Of a stretch of 6,027 nucleotides of DNA, positions 1 to 5,109 are shown piece by piece (positions within the stretch are counted from its first letter, which is position 1; the number at the start of each line of letters is the position of its first letter). Under the pieces are notes generated by a model. That model searched no databases. It was not told the origin of the DNA and saw only the letters and a program-made list of their open reading frames with translations. Position numbers and translations under genes: made by a program. Source of the DNA: Opitutaceae bacterium UBA4094 (GTDB lineage Bacteria > Verrucomicrobiota > Verrucomicrobiia > Opitutales > Opitutaceae); contig DFYA01000053.1 in assembly GCA_002382525.1 (NCBI GenBank), positions 1-6,027 on the forward strand, read 5' to 3'.

Positions 1-264
1 GAGGTGACCAACCTGCTCGTGCCCGTGTGTCTCTCCGCCTCGCACATCGCCTACGGCAGCATCCGCATGGAACCGGTGTTTATGGTGCTCGCCCAAGCCG
101 CTGCCACCGCCGCCAGCCTCGCCTTCAAGGCCGGCAAACAACCCGTGCAAGACGTCGCCTACCCGGACCTCCGCGCCGCCTTGCAAAAAGGCAATCAAGT
201 CCTCGTGTGGAACGACGCTGTCCCGCATGGCGACGTAAACGACAACACGCCGATCGGCCGCTGA
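1..264 (+). CDS. FAD-dependent oxidoreductase, C-terminal fragment (5' end outside window)
   Basis: The reading frame is open from base 1 and ends at TGA 262-264, giving the last 87 residues of a longer protein. The run NLLVPVCLSASHIAYGSIRM followed by EPVFMVLAQAAATAA is what I recognise as the conserved C-terminal end of the FAD-dependent oxidoreductase family (FAD_oxidored type, often mis-annotated 'xanthan lyase'). In that family this segment closes the FAD-binding fold, and the Ala-rich helix packs near the cofactor. The catalytic part and the N-terminal GxGxxG dinucleotide motif lie upstream of the window, so substrate and localisation cannot be read here. The GTG at base 4 is an internal valine codon, not a start. 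A strong hairpin begins 13 bases after the stop, suggesting that the transcript ends before coaX. Family assignment is fairly sure; the specific reaction is unknown. Confidence 0.8.
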   Translation, partial: EVTNLLVPVCLSASHIAYGSIRMEPVFMVLAQAAATAASLAFKAGKQPVQDVAYPDLRAALQKGNQVLVWNDAVPHGDVNDNTPIGR

Positions 265-277
265 CACAAAAGCACGT

Positions 278-308
278 CGCAAGCGCGCTCACCGTCTGCG
301 CGCTTGCG
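278..308 (+). terminator. 11-bp perfect GC-rich hairpin after the oxidoreductase gene
   Basis: CGCAAGCGCGC (278-288) and GCGCGCTTGCG (298-308) are exact reverse complements around a 9-base loop (289-297). The hairpin starts 13 bases after the TGA of the oxidoreductase and lies 59 bases before the coaX start. No T run follows on the plus strand, so it is not a classical intrinsic terminator. It may end transcription less sharply or protect the 3' end of the mRNA. The stem is seen directly; the role is inferred from position. Confidence 0.55.
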
Positions 309-315
309 CCGAGGA

Positions 316-350
316 CCTTGGTCATTGGACATTGGGTATCGGGCATTCGC
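316..350 (+). repeat. Degenerate 7-base tandem repeat (about five units) upstream of coaX
   Basis: Five consecutive heptamers share a CATTGGG-like pattern: CCTTGGT (316-322), CATTGGA (323-329), CATTGGG (330-336), TATCGGG (337-343) and CATTCGC (344-350). The array lies between the hairpin at 278-308 and the pyrimidine tract before the coaX start. It could be a short tandem repeat that decayed in place, or simply intergenic sequence. No function can be assigned. Confidence 0.45.
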
Positions 351-367
351 CCGGGCTCCCTCCTCCC

Positions 368-1147
368 ATGGCTCTCCTCTGCATCGACGTCGGCAACACC
401 CACACGCATTACGGCGTGGTCGGACCGCACCACACCGCTTCAGATCAAAGCGCGGTCGTCACGCCGTTGCTCGACGACCCGCAGGAGGGCTTGCCCGCCC
501 GCCTCGCCGCGTTGTTCGGGGCACATCCACAGATCGACCGCATCGCCTTCTGCTCGGTGGTGCCCGCGATCAACGGCCGACTGCGCGAGGTGCTCGCCAC
601 CGCCTCGAAACTTCCGGTGTTTCAACTCACGCATGAGTGCCAACTCGGCGTGCCCATCACGTATCCGAAGCCGTCGGAGATCGGACAAGATCGCCTCGCC
701 AACACCGCCGCCGCGCACGCCCTCGGTGGCAGCCCGGCCGTCGTAATCGATTCCGGCACCGCCGTCACCTTTGACATCATCACGCAAAATGGCGGCTACG
801 AAGGCGGCATCATCGCCCCCGGGATCGAGGTCACGCGGCGCTACTTGCACGAACGCACCGCGCAACTTCCGCTGCTCGACGACTCGCTGGAAATCAACGG
901 CATGATCGGCAAGTCCACGACCGAAGCCATGCGCATCGGCACGGTCGTCGGTTTCCCCGGCTTGATCCAAGCGCTCCTCGACCACGTGCTCGCGGAGCTC
1001 GCAACCCGCGGCGAACCTGCCGCGCACCTGTTCATTACGGGAGGCAACGCCGCGTTCCTTGAGACCCGGCTGCGGCAACCTGTTCGCGTGGTGCCCGATC
1101 TCACGCTCCTCGGCCTCGCCGCCGCCGCACGGCTAAATTCAGCTTAA
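368..1147 (+). CDS. coaX: Type III pantothenate kinase CoaX
   Basis: This cytoplasmic enzyme phosphorylates pantothenate with ATP, the first step of coenzyme A synthesis. The 259-residue product has the usual CoaX length and motifs of the acetate/sugar kinase (ASKHA) fold in order: DVGNT at 7-11 (phosphate binding), SVVP at 63-66, GQDR at 106-109 (its Asp matches the proposed catalytic base of the family), DSGTAVTFD at 128-136, GGIIAPG at 146-152 and ITGG at 223-226. I chose ATG 368 because the conserved N-terminus (M-x-LLCIDVGNT) starts there. The frame extends up to TTG 332, but the extra 12 residues match nothing in the family. No Shine-Dalgarno sequence is visible; 12 pyrimidines (356-367) directly precede the ATG. 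CoaX needs a monovalent cation and resists CoA feedback, as known for the family. It stands alone between two hairpin regions. Confidence 0.95.
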   Translation: MALLCIDVGNTHTHYGVVGPHHTASDQSAVVTPLLDDPQEGLPARLAALFGAHPQIDRIAFCSVVPAINGRLREVLATASKLPVFQLTHECQLGVPITYPKPSEIGQDRLANTAAAHALGGSPAVVIDSGTAVTFDIITQNGGYEGGIIAPGIEVTRRYLHERTAQLPLLDDSLEINGMIGKSTTEAMRIGTVVGFPGLIQALLDHVLAELATRGEPAAHLFITGGNAAFLETRLRQPVRVVPDLTLLGLAAAARLNSA

Positions 1148-1163
1148 TCCTCACCACGCTATC

Positions 1164-1193
1164 CGCTTGCGCAAACACGGAAGCGCCTTTTTT
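1164..1193 (+). terminator. Possible intrinsic terminator of coaX (weak stem plus T6)
   Basis: CGCTT (1164-1168) pairs with AAGCG (1181-1185). Two further base pairs (1170-1171 with 1178-1179) lie inside a G-G mismatch, and the loop is six bases. Two C residues and then six T residues (1188-1193) follow, as expected for a Rho-independent terminator 17 bases after the coaX stop (TAA 1145-1147). The stem is weak, so efficiency is doubtful. Its right half is shared with the hairpin at 1176-1208, so only one of the two can form at a time. Confidence 0.4.
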
Positions 1194-1208
1194 CCAGCCG
1201 CTTCCGTG
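1176..1208 (+). repeat. 10-bp perfect inverted repeat with T run in the loop, upstream of menG
   Basis: CACGGAAGCG (1176-1185) and CGCTTCCGTG (1199-1208) are perfect reverse complements around a 13-base loop that contains T6 (1188-1193). TGCGCA occurs again outside each arm (1168-1173 and 1215-1220) and could extend the stem across an internal loop. Because the T run is in the loop, this fold is not itself a terminator. It would compete with the weaker terminator-like fold at 1164-1185. It could be a bidirectional terminator remnant, an operator or an attenuator; the sequence does not decide. Confidence 0.5.
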
Positions 1209-1295
1209 CCCCTGTGCGCATCTGCCGGGAAACGACAGAAATGGATTTTGGCTCGTAGCGCGACGACTTCTCGGACGTGCTTTAGACTTTTGTCC

Positions 1296-1991
1296 ATGCC
1301 CGATCCCGTTGCCGTCAACTCGATGTTTGCCCGAATCGCCCGTCGCTACGACGTGGCGAATCATCTATTGAGCGGGGGCGTCGATATCTGGTGGCGCCGC
1401 CGATTGGTCCACGCCGTGGCTCGCGAAAACCCGCTTGCGGTTCTCGATCTCGCGACGGGAAGCGGTGACGTCGCGTTCGCGTTGAGCCGAGAGCTGCCCG
1501 CCTCGTGTCGCATCACCGGCATGGATTTTTGTCAGCCCATGCTCGACGAAGCGGTCATCAAACAGCAAAGCGGCGGCCGGGGCATCAACATCACGTTTAT
1601 CCAAGGTGACGGACTCGCGCTCCCCCTCGCCGATGCGTCATTCGACGCCGTCACGCTCTCGTTCGGGCTGCGAAATATGGCCGACCGGCATCAAGCGCTC
1701 CGCGAGATTCATCGCGTGCTCCGTCCCGGCGGTCAGCTTTACCTCCTGGAGTTTTCGCAGCCTTACACCTGGTTCAGCCCGATCTACTTCTTTTACCTCA
1801 AACGTATCCTTCCGACGATTGCCGCCGCCGTCACCGGTGACCGGGGTGCATACGAGTATCTTTGCGGATCAATCGAACAATACCCGGGACACGAAGTAAT
1901 GGCGGGCGAGATCCGCGCGGCGGGATTTGGTTCGGTCGAAGCGATTCGCATGATGATGGGCTCGGTCGCGCTGCACATAGGCCATAAATAA
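1296..1991 (+). CDS. menG: Demethylmenaquinone / 2-methoxy-6-polyprenyl-benzoquinol C-methyltransferase (MenG/UbiE)
   Basis: This SAM-dependent enzyme performs the ring C-methylation in menaquinone synthesis (last step) or ubiquinone synthesis, probably at the cytoplasmic membrane face where the lipid substrate sits. The 231-residue product carries the class I methyltransferase fold: motif I DLATGSGD at 51-58, GMDFCQPML at 75-83, GDGLALPLADASFDAVT at 104-120, and LRPGG at 142-146. UbiE-specific signatures are SFGLRN at 122-127 and YLCGSIEQYPG at 188-198, followed by the AGF segment at 209-211. ATG 1296 is chosen because the family N-terminus (V-x-x-MFxxIAxxYDxxNHLLS) begins just after it; the frame upstream to TTG 1167 adds unrelated residues. 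No Shine-Dalgarno is present; a pyrimidine-rich stretch precedes the ATG. Menaquinone is favoured over ubiquinone only from the suspected phylum. Confidence 0.93.
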   Translation: MPDPVAVNSMFARIARRYDVANHLLSGGVDIWWRRRLVHAVARENPLAVLDLATGSGDVAFALSRELPASCRITGMDFCQPMLDEAVIKQQSGGRGINITFIQGDGLALPLADASFDAVTLSFGLRNMADRHQALREIHRVLRPGGQLYLLEFSQPYTWFSPIYFFYLKRILPTIAAAVTGDRGAYEYLCGSIEQYPGHEVMAGEIRAAGFGSVEAIRMMMGSVALHIGHK

Positions 1992-2009
1992 GCCGGCGTC
2001 GTTTGCGCT

Positions 2010-3410
2010 TCAGGCACCTGCACCGCGCTCACCAGGCTCCGTCATAGAACGCGGGTCCAAAGCTGTATCGACCTGCGCTTCGTCCAGCAACCCCTTCGCG
2101 AGCACGACCTCCTTGAGCGTTCGACCGCTCGCGAAAGCTTCCTTCGCCACTGCGGCGGCCGCATCGTATCCAATAAGTGGATTCAGCGCGGTCACGAGCA
2201 TCAGGGAACGGTCAACCAGCTCGCGGCACCGCGACTCGTCCGCCTCCAAGCCCATCACGCACGCGTCCGCAAACTGCCGGGCGCCATTGGCCAACACTTC
2301 AACCGACTCGTGGAGCGCATACGCGATGAGGGGAATCGTGACGTTGAGTTCGAAATGTCCGTCCCGCCCGCAGGCCACGACCATGTTTGAAAGCCCCTGC
2401 ACGTAGATGCACACCTGCACGAGCATCTCGCACATGACGGGGTTGACCTTGCCCGGCATGATGGAAGAACCCGGCTGAGTCGCGGGCAGGCGTATCTCCC
2501 CGAAACCCGCACGAGGCCCCGAACCGAGGAGGCGGATGTCATTGGCGATCTTCGACAAACTTGCGGCGATCGTGGCGAGGTGACCGGCGACCTCCACCGC
2601 ATCGTCCCTCCCGCCTTGGGCCTCGAAGTGGTTGCGAGCTTCCTCAAATGGCAGGCCTGTCTCTTCGGACAACTTCCGCGCAACCAACGCGGCAAATTTC
2701 GGGTGACAATTTAAGCCCGTTCCCACCGCCGTTCCGCCCACCGCAAGCTCGCGCAATGCTTTGACTGCTCGCTCGGTGCGCTCGACCGCCTTCGTCACCT
2801 GCATCGCATACCCGGAAAACACTTGGCCCAACGTCAGCGGCGTGGCGTCCATCAAATGGGTTCGCCCGATCTTAATCACCGGCTCAAAGGCGCGGGACTT
2901 TTCCGCAAAGGCCGCTTGCAAGTGCTGAAGTGCAGGCCGCAGTCGGCGGTCCAAAGAACACGCGACACTTACATGAAGCGTCGTGGGAATGATATCGTTG
3001 GACGACTGCCCGAGGTTCACATCGTCGTTGGGATGCAGGGGTTCCTTGGAGCCAATCGCACGATTACACAACTGGCTCGCACGGTTTGCGATGACCTCGT
3101 TCACGTTCATGTTAGTCGAGGTGCCAGAACCCGTTTGGAACACATCGACGGGGAAATGGGTGTTCAGTTTACCCTCGGCCACCTCGCGAGCGACCTGTTG
3201 CAGAATCCGACTTTTCTCGACCGATAGCTTCCCGAGTTCCTCGTTCGCAGAAGCACAAGCCAGCTTAACCAATCCCAGCCCCTGAATAAACGCATCCGGA
3301 AGCGGCCGCCCGCTGATAGGAAAATTCAACACCGCCCGCTGCGTGGACGCCCCGTAAAGAGCGTCATCCGGCAAACGCATTTCTCCCATCGAATCCCGTT
3401 CAGTTCTCAT
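2010..3410 (-). CDS. fumC: Class II fumarate hydratase FumC
   Basis: This cytoplasmic, iron-free TCA-cycle enzyme interconverts fumarate and (S)-malate and acts as a homotetramer. The 466-residue length is typical. Family motifs: TGSGTSTNMNVNEV at 93-106, HPNDDVN at 126-132 with QSSND at 135-139, KIGRTHLMDATPLTLGQ at 180-196 (catalytic-region His 185), VGTGLNCHP at 229-237, and the superfamily signature GSSIMPGKVNP at 314-324, whose loop serine and Lys/Asn are conserved. The C-terminal small domain holds LNPLIGYDAA at 409-418 and the LDPRSMTEPG end. PGK rather than PAK in the signature, and the GRTHLxDATPLTLGQ segment, favour fumarase over aspartase. The start fits the family N-terminus (R-x-E-x-DSMG). 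No Shine-Dalgarno is visible. It follows the membrane-protein gene after 73 bases on the same strand and converges with menG. Confidence 0.95.
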   Translation of the reverse strand: MRTERDSMGEMRLPDDALYGASTQRAVLNFPISGRPLPDAFIQGLGLVKLACASANEELGKLSVEKSRILQQVAREVAEGKLNTHFPVDVFQTGSGTSTNMNVNEVIANRASQLCNRAIGSKEPLHPNDDVNLGQSSNDIIPTTLHVSVACSLDRRLRPALQHLQAAFAEKSRAFEPVIKIGRTHLMDATPLTLGQVFSGYAMQVTKAVERTERAVKALRELAVGGTAVGTGLNCHPKFAALVARKLSEETGLPFEEARNHFEAQGGRDDAVEVAGHLATIAASLSKIANDIRLLGSGPRAGFGEIRLPATQPGSSIMPGKVNPVMCEMLVQVCIYVQGLSNMVVACGRDGHFELNVTIPLIAYALHESVEVLANGARQFADACVMGLEADESRCRELVDRSLMLVTALNPLIGYDAAAAVAKEAFASGRTLKEVVLAKGLLDEAQVDTALDPRSMTEPGERGAGA

Positions 3411-3458
3411 AGAGCGACGGTAAGCACCACCGCTCCAAACGCAAAGACCGGCACGAAT

Positions 3459-3487
3459 GATCGCCGCGCCCCCGTTGGGGTCCGATC
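3459..3487 (-). other. Imperfect hairpin at the end of the membrane-protein gene, before fumC
   Basis: On the minus strand GATCG (3487-3483) pairs with CGATC (3463-3459), and inside it CCCC (3480-3477) pairs with GGGG (3473-3470) around a three-base loop. The two stems are separated by an uneven internal loop. The outer arm overlaps the last bases of the upstream gene's TGA (3488-3486). No T run follows. It could damp read-through into fumC or mark an RNA processing point; neither can be shown from sequence. Confidence 0.3.
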
Positions 3488-4412
3488 AGAACTTCAACGT
3501 GAGCCGGTCCCCGCCCATTCCCAGCCGACGAACGCCGTCGTAGAGCCGATCATCATCGAGAGCGCTGACGAGCACTTCGCGCACTTGTCCCATCCGCGAC
3601 CGATCGGCTTCGACGCCTTCCGCCACGACCAGATTCGCGAGGATCCGGTCCCGGCGCAGCTCGCGAGGCGATAGCACCGGAGCAGCCTGCTCCTTCGGTT
3701 TCGACTCAGCCGCCGCCCGGCGAACGGGCATCACCACCGGGTCAACTTCTACACGCCCGTCGAAACGGTAGTCCCGCCCTGGCAACACGTTCGCCGCAAA
3801 CGTCACCTGCGGCAATTCGCCCAGAACCAATGGTGCCGGCGGTTGAGGGGCGGCCGTCTCGGTTAAAGGAGCCGCCCAAGGAATCATCTCCAGCAAACCA
3901 CCCGGCCCCGTCACTCGACGCGCCTGCACGGAGTGGGCATAACTTGGGCCCTTAACCTCGGCCTCCCTCGCAAGGATGTCATAACGCGCAACCGCTGTAG
4001 GACCGGAAATGGTCTCCGTGGACGCTGGCAGCGTTTCCACTCGTTGCTCGTTGGACGCCAAAGAAACCTGCGGCACCAAGCTCAAAGCGGGCGCATGAAC
4101 GCCCCCGTCTTCTTCTATCACGACGCTCGATGGCCACAGCGCCGCGTTTTCCTTTACGGCCAGCAGACCAAACACCATCAGCGCGGACGCCCCGACTGGC
4201 ATGTAAAAACGAGAGATCCAGCGGAGTCCCTGAGCCGGTTTGATGGATTGCCACCACGGGCGTTTGGCGACGATCGCCGAAAGTTGTTTGGCCCGAAGCT
4301 CCTGCTCAAACCGCCCCCAAAATTCGGGTGCCGGCCGCTCCGCACGCTTAATCCGGAGCAAATCTTCAATCGTCACCTTCGGCGCCTCAGCGCGTTCAAT
4401 AGGACTAATCAT
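3486..4412 (-). CDS. Unrecognised single-pass membrane protein coupled to ECF sigma factor; candidate anti-sigma factor
   Basis: I do not recognise a named family. The 308-residue product has a charged N-terminal region (1-60) including a helix-prone stretch EDLLRIKRAERPAPEFWGRF at 16-35 and KRPWW at 50-54. One likely transmembrane segment follows (about 66-86, flanked by Arg before and Lys-Glu after). Next comes a long Pro/Ala-rich, presumably periplasmic part, and a compact charged C-terminus (about 248-308, ending GGDRLTLKF). This cytoplasm-membrane-periplasm layout suits an anti-sigma factor. However, there is no cysteine in the whole protein, so the zinc-binding HxxxCxxC motif of common anti-sigmas is absent. 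ATG 4412 is chosen because its A is the last base of the sigma stop (TGATG overlap), implying translational coupling; the frame is open up to 4493 but overlaps the sigma gene. The anti-sigma role is inferred from context and topology only. Confidence 0.75.
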   Translation of the reverse strand: MISPIERAEAPKVTIEDLLRIKRAERPAPEFWGRFEQELRAKQLSAIVAKRPWWQSIKPAQGLRWISRFYMPVGASALMVFGLLAVKENAALWPSSVVIEEDGGVHAPALSLVPQVSLASNEQRVETLPASTETISGPTAVARYDILAREAEVKGPSYAHSVQARRVTGPGGLLEMIPWAAPLTETAAPQPPAPLVLGELPQVTFAANVLPGRDYRFDGRVEVDPVVMPVRRAAAESKPKEQAAPVLSPRELRRDRILANLVVAEGVEADRSRMGQVREVLVSALDDDRLYDGVRRLGMGGDRLTLKF

Positions 4413-5044
4413 CAGTTTAGGTAAGATTGGAGTTCGGCCTGAAGAAGCTGTTTGGCGTAGTGAAGACGAGAACGCACCGTGCCCACCGAACACTCCATGA
4501 TTTCGGCAATTTCTTCATGACTAAGCCCATCGATTTCAAAAAAGGTCACCACGGTTCTGTGAGGGATAGACAACTTTTGCATCGCTTCGTTCAATTTTTC
4601 CTGGAGCTCGGCGACAAACACCTCCCGCTCCACCCCGCCTTTGGCCGTCAATTTGTTAATGACGTCTGAAACACCGGTGTCCTCATGCACCTTATCGAAG
4701 CTGAAAAATGTCCTTAACCGGTTGCGCCTGACATGACTTAGGGCCGCATTGAGCGCGATGCGATAGAGCCACGTAAAAAACGAAGACTGACCGTGAAAGC
4801 GATTGATCGATTGGAAAGCCTTGATGAACGCGTCCTGCGCGAGGTCGGCTGCATCCTCCCGATTCGAGGTGATGTTATAAATCATCGCATAGACGCGTTC
4901 GCGATACTTGAGAATCAGCTGATCGAACGCCGCTACGTCTCCTCCTTGCACGCGCTCAACCACCGACCAATCCGCCCCGGCTTCGCGCTGGCGTTCGGGT
5001 GACGCCACCAAGGTTTTGACGAGAGTTTTTGAAGCGGCGTTCAC
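4412..5044 (-). CDS. RNA polymerase sigma factor, ECF subfamily (RpoE-like)
   Basis: This protein directs RNA polymerase to a specific promoter set, usually in response to an envelope or stress signal. The 210 residues contain region 2 at about 38-107 (AFDQLILKYRERVYAMIYNI, then DAADLAQDAFIKAFQSINRF, a core-binding and -10-recognising segment, with FFTWLYRIALNAALSHVRR) and region 4 at about 147-203 (LSIPHRTVVTFFEIDGLSHE, then the helix-turn-helix EEIAEIMECSVGTVRSRLHYAK that reads the -35). A linker of about 40 residues lacks other domains. The GTG at 5044 is the earliest start: an in-frame TAA lies shortly upstream. Later GTG/TTG codons (around residues 12-13) are possible because the first 20 residues are not conserved. 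No Shine-Dalgarno is seen. It lies 36 bases after the prenyl synthase and overlaps the membrane-protein gene by one base. Confidence 0.93.
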   Translation of the reverse strand: MNAASKTLVKTLVASPERQREAGADWSVVERVQGGDVAAFDQLILKYRERVYAMIYNITSNREDAADLAQDAFIKAFQSINRFHGQSSFFTWLYRIALNAALSHVRRNRLRTFFSFDKVHEDTGVSDVINKLTAKGGVEREVFVAELQEKLNEAMQKLSIPHRTVVTFFEIDGLSHEEIAEIMECSVGTVRSRLHYAKQLLQAELQSYLN

Positions 5045-5080
5045 GGGACAGGGACGTGGTTAGACTGGCGCCATTTGCAG

Positions 5081-5109
5081 CTAGACGCCCCGAGGCAACT
5101 GCAGGTTCC
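5081..5109 (-). promoter_or_regulatory. Candidate ECF-type promoter (GGAACC-N17-GTCTAG) before the sigma gene
   Basis: On the minus strand GGAACC (5109-5104) is followed by 17 bases and GTCTAG (5086-5081). This resembles the GGAAC ... GTCTAA/TCTGA layout known for sigma-E-type ECF promoters. The -10 includes the TAG stop of the prenyl synthase gene. A start of transcription would fall near 5074, about 30 bases before the sigma GTG, as expected for an autoregulated ECF gene. It is a pattern match inside coding sequence and could be chance. Confidence 0.4.

Noticed and set aside
27..746. Plus-strand open frame of 239 codons over the oxidoreductase end and coaX
   Set aside because: Its product is mainly Arg, Pro and Ser and it is out of frame with two recognisable genes; it is a codon-bias artefact.
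440..1078. Long minus-strand open frame (212 codons) opposite coaX
   Set aside because: It lies wholly inside coaX, whose kinase motifs are clear; its translation is Arg/Gly/Asp-rich with no recognisable motif, typical of an antisense shadow in GC-rich DNA.
1228..1274. ECF-type promoter (GAAAC ... CGTA) before menG
   Set aside because: The two boxes are about 20 bases apart rather than 16, and no alternative -35/-10 pair with proper spacing was found.
2823..3227. Plus-strand open frame of 134 codons opposite fumC
   Set aside because: It is fully contained in the well-conserved fumC and has no start context or motif.
2010..3410. Aspartate ammonia-lyase instead of fumarase
   Set aside because: The signature reads GSSIMPGKVNP, not the PAK form usual in aspartases, and the GRTHLMDATPLTLGQ segment and LDPRSMTEPG end match fumarases.
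3933..4424. Plus-strand open frame of 163 codons opposite the membrane-protein gene
   Set aside because: The minus-strand gene is favoured by the TGATG overlap with the sigma gene and a clear transmembrane segment; this frame gives an Arg-rich product without domains.
4413..4493. N-terminal extension of the membrane protein to the ATG at 4493
   Set aside because: It would overlap the conserved region 4 coding sequence of the sigma gene by 81 bases; the one-base overlap start at 4412 is far more usual.
5060..5065. Second GTCTAA -10-like box on the minus strand before the sigma gene
   Set aside because: No GGAAC-like box lies at the right distance upstream of it, so the pair at 5081-5109 is the better candidate.
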